Shown in pieces: positions 1-12,079 of a stretch of DNA of 64,000 nt. The DNA comes from Eledone cirrhosa (taxonomy: Eukaryota; Mollusca; Cephalopoda; Octopoda; Eledonidae). Every line of letters starts with the position of its first letter. Positions within the stretch are counted from its first letter, which is position 1. The notes beneath the pieces were generated by a model. It saw only the letters and a list, made by a program, of their open reading frames with translations. It was not told the DNA's origin and searched no databases. The position numbers and the translations under genes are program-made. Where the stretch lies: contig OZ024740.1 of assembly GCA_964016885.1 (NCBI GenBank), forward strand, positions 199,044,082-199,108,081, given 5' to 3'.

Positions 1-173
1 GGTTTGTTGTTTTTAGTTGTTTAAAATTGCCATTTATGGAAACATTTTATTGTTAACTGTATATAAGTGCACATACATTGTTTTCTGAAAAGGACATTCA
101 AAAAGATTGGGGTCTTGAGCCCAAAATTTAAACTTTTATAATTATTTTAAAAAAAAAATTTCTTTGAAAAATC

Positions 174-2167
174 ATGGCCGACTCACGGTTGAACCAAGTA
201 GCTGAGAGCCTTCCTCACAAACTAACACCTCACACCGACACCACCATTGTAAATATTACTATGTTTGCCAACACTAACAATGTAAGCAGTAGCAATATTT
301 TAAATTTGTCTCAGGCAGACATTCATTTCCCGCCATTACCAATGACTGCAGGTGTTAACGCCGCCACCCCCACCCCACCGCAGCGACAACAGAAACAAAA
401 GAAAAAGATAAATTAACACGTGATATCGAAATTAATTCAACCAAAATGAACTCTTCCACACCGAACACGACTGACGCCACCACCACCACAACGGAACCTA
501 AGATTAACAATAACAAAAATACCGAAAACAACAACAGCAACAATGAAATTAAGAAAACCACCCTGAGTTTTGCCAGAGTAGCAAAACAGTGCGAAGCATT
601 CCAGGTAACTCAGGAGGAATTAGAAGAAGCCAAATAAATGGTAAAGTGAGATGGGTACAGGGTCAGACCAATACACACACACACACACCTAATACAATGA
701 AGCATCGGCGCCTATGCACCGTGTCTTATCGAACGATTAACATAAAATCGCGCCGAGTGGAACGGGCATCCGAGTCCCAAATTCAAAAAGCTTTGGGACA
801 TGTGTGGGCAAAAAACCCCACATCAGACGTGGGCAGAAATATGGAACCGTGGACGTGTTCTTTGAAACACCACAGGTGGCCAGAGAACACTCCATGGCCC
901 CATTAAGAAGTGACGAATTCACACTCGTCCCAAGCTATTGTGGCCAGACTCGTGAAGATCAGGGTGACCCACGTTCCACCGGCCATCGAAATTCCCTGGC
1001 TAATAGCTGCCGTCCTCGCCGGCATCGAAGCCAACACCAAGATAATCGAAATAGCGAAAGAAAAGCAGGAGAACTGGTCCGGATCTGGGATGGAGCTCCT
1101 GATCCAAGCGAACCAAAAAAGCATTGAGGAGATCCCAGAGGTAATAGACCTCACTGACGGCAGCCACCTCACCGCAATCGTCGAGGGCAGAAGGCCTAAG
1201 TGTGTCGTTTGTGGCGAAGGAACCCACCTAAGGGCCTTCTGCCCTCAGGCTAAAAGGTTGAGGCCACCTCTCTTACCCACCCCAGTGACTCAACCATCAA
1301 CACCACCAGCAACAGAGATGGCAGCAACAACTGTAGCAGCAACAACAGAAGCAACTGTAACCGCAACAACCCAAGCAACAGTAGCAAAACCAACACCACC
1401 ACCACCCAACGCGCCAGAACTAGCACCAGCGCCTACACCATCCACCACGCCAAAACCCAAACTAACGCCTGTGGAGGATTTTCCACTCCCCGGCCTATCA
1501 CAGCTGGAGACAGATTGTGACGACGAGGAGTGGGAAACGGTATCAGGAAAAAAGAAAAAAAGAAACCAACAAAGAAAAAAATTCTCTTCTCTCCCCCTCC
1601 AAAAACTAAATACAGAGGGAAACAAATAAACTATCAAACAAAAAAGTTAGGACAGCTATGCCATCATCGACACCAGCATCACCAACCCCATCACCACAAA
1701 CACCAACACCATCACCATCATTAACCCCAACACCTCCAACACCAGAAAAGTCACCAAAAAGCAGAAACAGAAACAGAAACAGAAACAGAAACAAACCCAC
1801 AACAAACGCAAACAAAACAAAACAACCAAAACTATACACACTACACAGCATTAAATTTGAAAAACAAGCAATTATTACACTACATCCAACACAACACCAG
1901 CATCACAGAAAAAGACTACACAACAACCCAAAAGTTCACACCACCTCCACACATACAAATCACTCGCACCACACAAAAACGTACACGACACTAAAACAAA
2001 AATTCCCCAAAGACATCGGAGACTTCCGACAAGCAATCTCCAGGAGGATTTATAAGAGCATCCTTCCGGAGGAGTCCACAGGCAGTGAAAATGATGGAGA
2101 AACTATCCTTCCTCTACGACACAGGTTCCCAATCCATTTAGGCCAAACGCCCCCTTTTGTCCCTTGA
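174..2167 (+). pseudogene. L1-Tx1-type LINE ORF1 (RNA-binding, CCHC knuckle), frameshifted
   Basis: This is a decayed first open reading frame of a non-LTR retrotransposon, whose product would coat the element RNA. Coding stretches lie in different frames: 174-413 (N-terminus with FPPLP), 446-634 (Asn/Thr-rich, then LSFARVAKQ), about 800-945, and 910-1629. The last has a segment reading KIRVTHVPPAIEIPWLIAAV, like the RRM-type region of Tx1 ORF1 proteins, followed by a zinc knuckle CVVCGEGTHLRAFC (CX2CX4HX4C) at about 1201-1242. After it come Ala/Thr/Pro-rich low-complexity sequence and a Lys/Arg-rich tail; a further Pro/Thr/Asn-rich frame runs 1658-2167 and may be the shifted C-terminus. At least three frameshifts separate the parts, so it is a relic. 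Pairing with the ORF2 relic at 4.9 kb is inferred from order, strand and family; a hAT insertion now separates them. Confidence 0.65.
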
Positions 2168-2769
2168 AATCATGAACCCCCCCCCCTACACACACACCCT
2201 ATTTTTTCCATTTTTTAATATACTACTGATTTTGATATCAGTAGATTAATAAAAAATTGATTAACAATATTCAGGCAGCTGAGAGTATAAATACATTCCT
2301 TGAAAGGAAATATATAAATTTAAAAAAAAGGAACATAAATGTTCTTTTTCATGAATAAGGACCAGTTGAATCTGTTATATTCCCACCAGGCGTTACCAGC
2401 TATTTTGAACATTTATACAAGAGCAATTCTGTCTATCCCAAGAGTGCTCTTATCTGGAAGAATGTGGCAATTATATCATTTCAAAGCTTTCCAATGTTCC
2501 CTTTAATGAAACGGACAGAATAAATGTTGATATCAAACTTGATGTCCCCCTGCTTTGTGAGCTTAGAGACCACGGAAAAGGGTTTTCATGACCATACGGG
2601 AGGGTATATTTATTAATAAATGTTAAAATATATACAATAAATGAGTAATTGAATTGTAGTAGATGATTTCCAGTCCAGTCAGACTGCAACTACAAATAAA
2701 AAAAATTGTTAGTTTGCTTTGTAACAATAGCATATCCAAGTTTTAGGATAAATCAACTTACTTTAACTT

Positions 2770-3735
2770 TGACTCATTTCAACGGGACCCTTGAGCTTCA
2801 TGGAGTCAAGCTAACTCTTTGACGTGAGGTTGAATTTTCCTAAGATGTAGCCAGAGATCTCCACGTGTAATTACATTGTAGCGGTTGCGAGCCTTACTGT
2901 GCAGTCTGGAAACAGCACAAAACCTCCTCTCGACTAAGTATGAGCTTGGAAAAGGCAGAGCAAATCTCTTAGCCTCTGCATGTAGGTGTGCAAATCAACG
3001 CTGAATTTCCTCTTGCATCCCAAAAGGGGGTTCACCTATTTTGGGAAATCTTATTTTGATCAGTTCATCTGCTTGAAGTTCAATGAATTCTTCCTGAAAT
3101 TTAACGTCCAAATCATCGACGTTAGCTATGAAAGCATCTGCTATCCACATTGGGATGTCCATCGGCAAAAGGTCGACAAACCGTCCTCTCATGTTGTCTT
3201 GTAGCGCACAGAGGTGAATGGTATAAATTTGGAGTTGGTCATCGCTTACAATGTTTTGAACATTGGCGACACTAGGAAAATTATAGAATTCCCGTCAACA
3301 AAGATTCCTTTCGATGACATTCAATTCGGCCAGGAATGTTTTCACAGCATTCCTTTCTTTAAGCAAGGTGATCTTCTTCCCCTGCAAAGCCAAAATGACG
3401 CTGTTCCATGTGTCGAAGATGTTGGCGCAGTCTTGCCTGACATCGAGGGTTTTCTTGTACAGTTCTGTGTTGCGTCCTCGCAGAAACTCAATAATAGAGT
3501 CGAAGAGTTGAAAGAAGTGAGTAAAGCACTTGCCCTTTGAAAGCCACTTCACTTCAGTATGAAGGAGCAACTTGACGAATTATTCGTCATTATCTTGGCA
3601 CAGTTGCTGGAAAATTCGTTCATTGAGGGAATGCCATTTGATAAAATTGATGACATCAATGGTCAGCAAATACAAATAGATTTTCTCTCTTCAGAAGAGT
3701 GACGAAGCTCTTATGTTGGCCGACCATTGCTATTG
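2770..3735 (-). pseudogene. hAT-family transposase fragment, ZBED5/SCAND3 type
   Basis: Minus-strand reading gives pieces typical of domesticated-like hAT transposases. In coding order they are CTDDAIAMVGQHKSFVTLLKR (about 3735-3675, with the catalytic-domain CTD start), a frame-broken stretch, LLHTEVKWLSKGKCFTHFF (from 3570), DLLPMDIPMWIADAF and ELQADELIKIRFP (3192-2995), and near 2920 a degraded copy of the hAT dimerisation motif, reading FSKLILSRE. Stops and frame changes at about 3580-3640 and 2950 show it is dead. Such proteins cut and paste DNA and dimerise through the C-terminal domain. Only about the second half of the protein is visible. The family call rests on remembered family motifs. 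Confidence 0.7.
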
Positions 3736-3740
3736 CGTCG

Positions 3741-4365
3741 TCCGTAGCACATGATACAATGTGTGTCGTATGTGGTCCTAGATGTTTGTATTACCTGCCT
3801 GTGTGTTGTATGTAGTCCTAGATGTATGTATTACCTGCTTAGGTATTGCATGTGCTCCCAGCTGTATGTATTACCTGCTTGTGTGTCGTATGTGGTCCTA
3901 GATGTGTGTATTACCTCCTTATGTGTTGTATGTGGTCCTAGATGTATGTATTACCTGATTGTGTTGTATGTGGTCCTAGATGTTTGTATTACCTGCTTAT
4001 GTGTTGTATGTGGTCTTAGATGTGTGTACTACCTGCCTGTGTGATTTATGTGGTCCTAGATGTATGTGTGCTACCTCCTTATGTGTTGCATGTGGTCCTA
4101 GATGTGTGTATTATCTTATTACGTGTTGTATGTGGTCCTAGATGTTTGTATTACCTGCTTATGTGTTGTATGTGGTCCTAGATGTGTGTGCTACCTGCCT
4201 GTGCGTTTTATGTGGCCTAGATGTGTGAGTGTGCTACCTAATTATGTGTTGCATGTGGTCCTAGATGTGTGTATTAACTGCGTATGTGTTGTATGTGGTA
4301 TTAGATGCGAGTATTACATGCTTATGTGTTGTATGTGGTCCTAGATGTGTGTGCTACCCATTTCT
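3741..4365 (+). repeat. Minisatellite, about 40-bp unit, about 15 copies
   Basis: The unit is close to tgtgttgtatgtggtcctag followed by atgtgtgtattacctgctta. Successive gtggtcctag landmarks are spaced 40 bp apart at first, then 38-43 bp. Copies differ by a few substitutions. The open frames across it (Cys/Val/Tyr-rich) are repeat artefacts. Confidence 0.9.
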
Positions 4366-4830
4366 GTGTTTTTTTTTCGTTTTTTCTTTGTAATATTATT
4401 TATACGATAGGGAAGCAAATAGATCTACATAGTGTTAACTCGTTACGGTTGAGTCAATAATTTCAGACATGAAATACATTATTATCGGTGAAAGAAAGAT
4501 AAAATTCTAACTGGCTGCACTGAAAGTGTCCTTGACCCAGATCACTGTGGGTTTTTTCATTTTTAGGATCTCAATTACCGGTTAATGTCTAAACACACCT
4601 GCTCACAGCTGTGGTCAGACTATAGTTATGCTATCTGCAAGCTCATTCAAATGTATTCACACTGGCTGTCTCAAAGACATACAATTATGGCTTATAAAAC
4701 TTGCTAAAGTAAAGAGTTTTCCAGCGCCCCCTAGCCCCCCCCCTCAAGCTCCTAAGCTCCTATAGCAACCTTGCTCCCAAACGCCCCCCTTGAGTTCCGA
4801 AACGCCCTTCGGGGTGCATATGCCCCCCGT
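4366..4830. other. Unassigned AT-rich segment with C-rich end
   Basis: No gene recognised. The last 130 bases are unusually C-rich (runs of ccccc and the motif aacgcccttcggggtgcatat) and lead into the hAT-like terminus, so this is probably the hAT 5' untranslated end. Confidence 0.4.
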
Positions 4831-4899
4831 TGAGAACCTTTGCTCTAGGAGAAGTAAGGTAAGTGCTCTTTCCCATCTTTTCCACTCCATTTCAACATG

Positions 4900-7800
4900 A
4901 CCTCACTATGAATAGGCAGCATGAATGCGCTTGGCTTGAGGTCGTCATGGAAGCAGGGCCACCTGCTCAACGACCTCAGGTCACTAAACATAGATGTAGT
5001 GGCCAGCAGCGAGACCAGAATCTCCAAAGCACGGGCCTTCGCACCGATCTTCGGCGGCTACGATGTGTACGCATCTCCCAGCCGTCCTGGATTGGGGGGA
5101 GGAGTAGCTGTGCTTTTTAGGAGAGGTTTGGATCTCGCCATACCGGCCATCTTCCTGGACCTAGAAGGTAGGTTGGTGGTGCTGGACGTGATCAGCGGAG
5201 ACAGGAAAGCTTTCAGGGTATGGGCCATCTATGCCTCGACAAGAGTAGGGCGGTCTGATTTCTTCCGGCGTCTGGAGAACTCTCTTGGAACGTCCCGCTC
5301 TTTAGTGTTAGTGGGCGACTGGAACGGGATCTTAGATGCACGCTGGGACTGTGTGGGATTAGCGGTTAGGGCAGGAGGAGGGTGCAAGAGCCTCACCAAC
5401 CTGCTCAGGCGTTTTGAACTGTCTGAGAGGTTACGATTGGATTTCGCGAATGTGCCAATGTGGACTTGGACAAATCGCATACGGTCATCCAGATCATATC
5501 TAGATAGAGTATTTTGTAGGGAAATAGATAGGTCTAGCATAGGCTGTCCCAAATTTAAGATAGTCAGCTTCACGGACCACAAATTCGTGATCTGTGTGCT
5601 TGACTTAGATAAGCTTCATAGTCGAGTACCCGGCTACTGGAAGCTAAACGCGTCCTTACCAGCGCGCAAAGCATACAGAGAACGGATTAGCGAACTATTT
5701 AAGCGGGCGTTGACGGGGGCCATCGTCAACAACAAGTGGTGGTTTGCTCTGAAAAGAACGATTAGAATAGAATCCATTAGGTTAAGTAATACTTTAGCAA
5801 TAGAGAAAAATAGAGGAGAGGGAGATCTAGTTAGAAAATTAGACGAGGCGCTTAGCAAAGGCATCGCGACCGACGTACTTGCGGCGAAATTGGACCTTGA
5901 CCAATTCTTCAATGCGAAACACGAAGGCTGCGTCGTCAGAGCTAGGGTGCGAGGGGACGAAAGCCGTTCAATGGGCCCGAGTGGCGGAGGCACGTTGTGG
6001 CAACAAAGCCACGATCCCGTCAATTGGTGGACCACGACGGGCGCATGCTATTCCATCCCGGGCAAACGTGTGAAGATTTTCAGCGACACTTCGCACAGCT
6101 GTTCGGGGGCAGCAGCGGACCGGATCGAGGGATGCGAAAAGCCGATAACAGCCGCTGAAGTACGGGCGGCAATGACTGGCTGCACAAGGGGTAAATCGCC
6201 TGGTTTGGATGGTCTACCCTATGAACTTTACGTACAGATGCCAGACTTGTTCTGACGCCTCTTGGCGGACGTCTACTACAACTGGCAACAGAACGGGAGA
6301 ATTCCCAGCTCTGTAAGCCGAGGAGCTGTGGCGCTGCTGAGAAAGGATCCGAACAAGGGGGATAACATAGATCATTTCAGGCCCAATACTCTGCTAAAGA
6401 CAGAGTTCAACATTTTGGCCAAGGTGCTAGCAAAGAGGTTGGCGCTTGTCGTTGGTGGTCTGGTGCGAGAGGCGCAGACATGCACTTTTCCCGACAGATC
6501 GATCCACGACAACCTCCACCTCATGCGATACATCGTAGAGAGGGTAGCTAGGGAACGTAGTTGGCACGTGTGGGTCTTGTTCAATTTAGATCAGTCGAAA
6601 GCTTTCGATAGCGTCGACCATCGTTACCTAGCGGCAGTCCTGAGGGCGGCTGGCTTTGGGCCCGTCTTCAGAGGCTCGATCGCTGCCATGCACAGCGACA
6701 TCTGCTCTGTGGTGAGAGTGAATGGTCACCTTTCGGAACCGTTCAACATCATTCGCTCGGTCCGCCAAGGATGTCCCCTCTCGTCTCTCTTGTACGTATT
6801 GACTCTCGAGCCATTACTGCACAAACTGCAGATGTTGGGGGCGTCCCGCGAGAACTAGGATGCGGAAGATCCGTGTCAGTATATGCAAGGCGATCGGAAA
6901 ACACATCGAGGCGATCCGCACTACACTAAGTGAATACGAAGTGGCGACAGGAACAATGATCAACTAGGAAAAGTCAGTGGGTCAGCAGGTCCATGCCGTC
7001 CAACAGCGTCGTCGGGCGCTGGACGGACGGACCGGTTAAATAGCTAGGGGTCTGCTTCGGTCCGGACCTCCAGACGGACAAAGACTGGGACGACGTGACG
7101 AGCAGGGTGGCTTCTCTCACCCAAAATTGGGCGGAGAGGAAGCTATCGCTGAAAGGTCGAGCGGAGGTGGCTATCGCGTACATCGCGTCCATCTACTACC
7201 GCCTGACAGTCGTACCTTGCCCTAAGCCCAGCCTGACTGCACTGGAGCGTTCATTCTTTTGATTTTTGTGGAAGGGACGCACTCCCATGGTCAGACGGTC
7301 CATCTGCTGTCAACACCCTCTACGTGGAGGGCTGGGAATGCCGTGGCTGACCATGCGCAGACATGCGCAGACATGCGCTCAGGCTACGACATCTCCGCCT
7401 CTTCTTCGACGGTGATCAGGTGTGGTCGCCGTTTGCTAGACGCGTCTTTCCCTAGCTCGTCTCCTTGACGGAGCTGCAGTCCTGGGACAAGCGAAGACCG
7501 AGAGGGAGCGCTTGGAGACTGGAATGTCTTCAGGCGCTCACAGCCCTCGACCAATCGGGCAATGTGATCGGTGGAAACTCCACCTTGGCGTTCTATAGGG
7601 GATTAGTGGAGGGGAAGAGCGACGACGTACTCGGAGAAACTCAAGGCGTCGACGAAAAGCAACTAGCCAATCTCTTCGGAAGAACTTTCGGGCCGGGGTC
7701 TATGGACAACTTACAGAAATCCCTGGCCCGGCAGTGCTACCGAGGAGCTTTGCCAGTTCGGGATAAACTCTACAGGCATGAAGGTGCCGTCAGCCGGGCA

Positions 7801-8159
7801 TGTCCGAGATGCGCGTAGGGCGCGAAACCGTCCTGCGCGCACTCGTCCAGTGTTCGAGCATTGTTGACTTGTGGGTTTATGTCGAACACCTGTTGTCACG
7901 TGTAGGACGGATCCAGCTATCAGCTGAGTCCATCGTGAGGATTGCCCCGCCCTCTTCCTTTAGCTGGGAAGGTCAGGCAGATTTTATCTGCCTGGTGGCC
8001 ATGGCGAAAGAGATAGTATGGTCGACACGTTTGAAAGGGCTGAAGACGAGCACTTACCTCTTCGGTGATGCCCTGATTAACTTTTTCAAATTTCATTTGA
8101 AAAGGCAAATCAGGGTAGAGTGGGAAGTGATCTCTTCCCAGCATTCTGTTGAAAGATAG
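4900..8159 (+). pseudogene. L1-Tx1-type LINE ORF2 (AP endonuclease + reverse transcriptase), broken
   Basis: This would have encoded the nicking endonuclease and reverse transcriptase of a Tx1-clade LINE. Residues from 4921 show an AP-endonuclease fold: SSETRIS (catalytic Glu), LVGDWNGILD (GDWN), LDRVFC, and SFTDHKFV (terminal SDH-like box). RT motifs follow: FRPNTLLKTEFNILAKVLA, the motif A string FNLDQSKAFDSV with its catalytic Asp, and the motif B string VRQGCPLSSLLYVL. An in-frame TGA at 6253 interrupts it before the RT, and a TAG at 6856 ends the long frame. The YADD box expected next is ruined (the sequence reads SVYARRSENTS near 6880). Downstream fragments in shifted frames (6.97-7.25, 7.26-7.47, 7.46-7.82, 7.80-8.16 kb) include YRGALPVRDKLYRH and a CPRC...H...C-like C-terminal knuckle. 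The element is inactive. The 3' end is near 8.3 kb. Confidence 0.8.
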
Positions 8160-8338
8160 GTGAGAGAAGCAAGTATGTATGGCCCGAGTGAATGGGCATA
8201 CTCTGAGTATGTGTCTGTAAATTAAAGGTGGAAAACTGGGAGAGGGCACGTCCCCTGGTATTAGGGTCACTGTGTCCTTTTAATGGGCTTTCTCCACAAA
8301 TGTCCCTCGGAAGTCTCCCCCTATAGGGGAATTTTTCA

Positions 8339-8474
8339 TTGTTATTTTTTTATTACATCCTCTCTTTTTGTTTTTTTTACACGCAGAAAAGCCCATTTGT
8401 ACTGTCCTTAATGTATACGTTATGTAAACCCTTGTTGTTCATACAGAAAACATTATTATTATTATTATTATTAT

Positions 8475-8512
<38 letters not shown>
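8339..8512. repeat. T-rich tract, (att)n then (ta)n microsatellite
   Basis: A (att) run of about eight units at 8452-8478 is followed by about 17 ta units to 8512. It lies directly after the LINE 3' region. Confidence 0.9.
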
Positions 8513-8516
<4 letters not shown>

Positions 8517-10140
8517 ACACATCGTCTATAAAAGGATTGAACCCATAGAAGGATTGATCCCACGTCAGGATGTGACCTCGGATTGTCGAGAGATGAGACA
8601 AATACCTCGAAGCATTTCGTGTGACTTTCTGCCGATCCTGCAAGCTCTTAAGCTCCGCTAAAACCACATCAGAATAATGTCGGACAATTTTTATGTAACG
8701 TGTTTCGATGCAAATAAAGAATTAATAAGTCATAAGTTGTTGGAAAAAGTAAAAACGAAAAAAATAAGAAATTGAAACGGCTGTATTTGATGAAATGATA
8801 CAATGTGTGTCAAGGCTGGCTCCTTGTTTTACAGATGAAATTCATTTTTCCGCTGGGTAAACTAGATTGACGTGAAATCAAGTGTTTTTCTCAACTATAT
8901 AAGTCGCTGCTGTGAATTGAACTCTCGAAACGACGATCATGTGCGCCATCCTCTCCGTGGCTTCACCCAGTAATTGATTAGAACATGTGATTAATGGTAT
9001 ATATTTTGACCTGCAGACACCTGACTTATTTCCAAAAAGAACTGACCATATTCTAACCAACATATCTCTGCCAATTCGCCGTAACTGAATATATTGATTC
9101 CCCACATGCATGTTAATGCTTTCCAGTTAAACGTGATAAAATTGTGTATTTATTATATTAGAAATATAGATAAGGAGAGGCCAATAAGTGGTTTAAGAAA
9201 AATTACGACGTCCGAAATTATGAGGTGTCATATAGAAGATGAGAAATCCATTTCGCTTGCGGTAATAAGTTAGCAGACTTTCATTTGTCCAATTTTCATG
9301 GGAATCAAACTATTATTATTTTCGGTAAAGAACGAGCATAACCTTTTATCTTTAAACTAGAAGCATTTTACTGGGGATTATATTTGCGTGAGCAGAAGTA
9401 ATGAACACCTTTGATAAAATTGTTTGATGAGACGACTGACTTAAGGGGAAACTAAGTGAATAGATCTCTAATTATATTCTCTACTTAAAATTCCCTTCGT
9501 AATATAGCAAGACCAGCAAATTCATTGTTGCTAGTCTATGCTGATATTTAATGAACCACTACGTGAGAATTTAACAGACTGATAGTTAATAAATAAATAC
9601 ATTTACTATGGTGTTTCGCGTTGGTGACTACCATATAGTAGTAGTAGTATACAAGCCCCCTATGGGTATATGAAACATAATGGAATCATGGGGAGCGTTG
9701 TTTGACAAACATGATGTAATGGGCTTTGAAACCCGCAGAGGCCATCCTAATCGTACTCTAAACCAGAACTCAGCCAATTTCTCTCTCTACCACTCACTTC
9801 TTATGTGGAAGAAATTGACTACATTCCGATCTGGAGGAGGGATGGTCTCTTCAAAGTTCAAAATGCCCACGAGACGATGTGAATCTTTACGGAATACATA
9901 TGTCTCTACCAGGATTATGGCTTCATGCATACTCTTTATACACTTTTTATACACTTTTTATACACTGTTCATCGAACACATGGACCCGAAGACAATGATG
10001 ATCTTGATGTGCACAAGATTAAGTAGTTCATGTTAAATAACAGAATACTCAAACATAACATCTATAGTTTTCACAATCGTCTAAAGGGAAATAGTTATTC
10101 TAAAATATCATAATTAAGTTGATAAGTTGCCTATGTGGTA
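8513..10140. other. Unassigned intergenic DNA
   Basis: No gene is recognised. At 8515-8670 the minus strand has an open frame next to the microsatellite with no known motif; it looks like a dispersed repeat. At 9935-9965 there are three copies of ctttttatac. A 118-codon frame at 9680-10036 has no recognisable feature. Confidence 0.5.
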
Positions 10141-10157
10141 TCTATTTTGCTGTCTTG

Positions 10158-10292
10158 TACCATGGCTTAGTGATTCGGATGTCGGACCTCCAAGTGTAAT
10201 ACCGTGAGTTTGATACCTAAACCACATGCCGTTTCGCGTTCTTGAGAAAAGCACATCACTTCACGCTGTTCCCGATAGGTTTTCTGAAAATG
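10158..10292 (+). repeat. tRNA-derived SINE fragment (OR2-like head)
   Basis: The head reads catggcttagtgattcggat with a degraded B box (gtgagtttgatacc). It is followed by a body, ttgagaaaagcacatcactt, that matches in position the body of the better SINE at 39514 (caggagcaagacactttact). It is diverged and lacks a clear tail. Confidence 0.6.
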
Positions 10293-10440
10293 TGAACCAG
10301 CATTAGCTGGTATTTCAACCCACCGTTAATTGGTGTCATGTTTAGGTAGGGGAAACCTTTTAAAGATTTTGTTTGAAATTTCACAAATGTTATACTCATA
10401 TTCCATTCAAATTTCTTCATATTCTACAATATGTAAATTG

Positions 10441-10655
10441 TGACCACACGTGATCTAGTGGTTGGGAGTAATGATCTCAGGATCACAAGATACTACGTTG
10501 ATGCTTGAACCGGGTGGTGCGTCGTTTTCATTAGAAAAAACGTTTTATTTCATATTACTTCTATCAGGATTTGCGAACAGTAAATAGTATAATCAATGGA
10601 ACGACCACTGGAAAAAATGTTTCCTTAGTCCGCTTTGATAACCAGCTCCCACACA
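10441..10655 (+). repeat. tRNA-derived SINE, OR2-like, degraded
   Basis: The head has gtgatctagtggttgggagt and a weakened B-box region (ttgatgcttgaaccgggtgg). The tail aatgtttccttagtccgctt matches the tail of the SINE at 39514-39735 (catcgtttccttggtccgat), so the two are the same family from head to tail. Confidence 0.65.
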
Positions 10656-12013
10656 TATCAGGAGCACCAACAGCAAATCGTTTTAGTGCATTTATAGACT
10701 CTTTATTCAGACTATAGTCTACGTTTTGGCAGTTATAATCACATTTCTACCACTGAAGTATCCGGCCTTCTTTCGGGCAAATGCATAAATGGTAATAACC
10801 TAGCAATTCCGAAGCGAATCCAGGGATAGATTGTTTCATTCTGTTACCCATGCTCAAGGTATGCTGGTGTAAGCTATTTAGCAGCTTGTGGTGCCAATTG
10901 TTTGTTCAGCTGAAACTATAGTATGTACTGATATACTAACAGAGGAATTGAACTGATGACTAGCACATTGACTTGTACACGTGACCACTATTATGGCGTA
11001 TTGTAGAACATCTTATGATTGTTATTCCCAAGATGAGGGCTCCCGTCTGCATGCATTTATAATACTTCCTAATTTAAATAAACAGCCGCCAATTTCACGG
11101 GAGTGAAAAGAAAATTATATCTAATCCAGTTTTTGAGTGATAGATAAATATTTCGACAAAAAAGGATGAACTGAGAGCGTGAGGGTCGCCGTAACTAAAT
11201 AACACAAGGCCTTTGATCCGACACTCTAACATTCCTGCCAATCCACGGACCATAAATTAGTTTATGAGGATATTCACAGGAATATTACTATTTCCTCCAA
11301 ATCTGTTTTCACTATTATTTACTGAATAATATAGCAAATTATAAGTTTAGTATTCTCTATATAATTTTACTTTCATCAGATTTGTAGAAAAAATACAAAA
11401 AAACAATCAGTTTAGCAAAGGCAGCTACAAGTTAATGTTTGCTTGTTTTTCCCAAAGAATGCCAATCATTTCCAGTTGATGATCTGCTTTACTATATAAA
11501 ATATTTCCATATATGTATAAGAAACCATTTTCTAAAAGACAGACTGGAATGTATCATGACATTTCGTTTGGTATAATTTCGTTTGGTTACTGTCAGATAT
11601 ATCACAATATGTAAATATATTGCATTTCACCTATTAATGTGATTGCGTATTGTATATCATTTCAAGTATTCCATTATGCGTAATAGGTTCATAGAAAATA
11701 ATTACATAGATGATATCTAATATATTTTGAATGCCTGCACTAATTGATTGTGTCTGGCAATATAAGCTATACAGGTGTATAATTCAAGACGCCAAGATGC
11801 TACATGTGGTACTAATATTTTAATATCCTCTTCTCACTCTCTACCTTTCTATTTCATCTTTTAGTTCTCATTGTATCTTCTGCTGAAGCCCGAATGTCCG
11901 GAACCGTAAGACTCTTCCTATGAGTTCAAGTGCTAAACTAACATATTTGCTTTGTTATTTCTGTTTACGTTTTACACACACACAAATATATGCATATATA
12001 CTTATATAATTGA

Positions 12014-12018
<5 letters not shown>
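10656..12018. other. Unassigned AT-rich intergenic DNA
   Basis: No coding region, RNA gene or repeat was recognised on either strand. Confidence 0.5.

Positions 12019-12072
<54 letters not shown>
12019..12072. repeat. (ta)n microsatellite
   Basis: About 27 ta units, adjoining the ribozyme-bearing repeat that starts at about 12078. Confidence 0.95.

Positions 12073-12077
<5 letters not shown>

Positions 12078-12079
<2 letters not shown>

Larger units (their letters stand above)
2200..4850 (-). mobile_element. hAT DNA transposon remnant (ZBED5/SCAND3-like) inserted in the LINE
   Basis: This interval separates the LINE ORF1 and ORF2 relics and carries minus-strand transposase remains. Near 4830-4850 the minus strand reads aaaggttctcaacg, resembling the terminal inverted repeat of Charlie-type hAT elements (cagnggttctcaacc). 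The opposite terminus was not recognised and no target-site duplication could be fixed. The interval also contains the 40-bp minisatellite at 3741-4365. The nested arrangement is an inference; the hAT protein similarity is the firm part. Confidence 0.55.

Noticed and set aside
3751..4344. Cys/Val/Tyr-rich frames that look like a repeat protein
   Set aside because: They follow the 40-bp minisatellite; the unit length is not a multiple of three, so the frame changes meaning from unit to unit.
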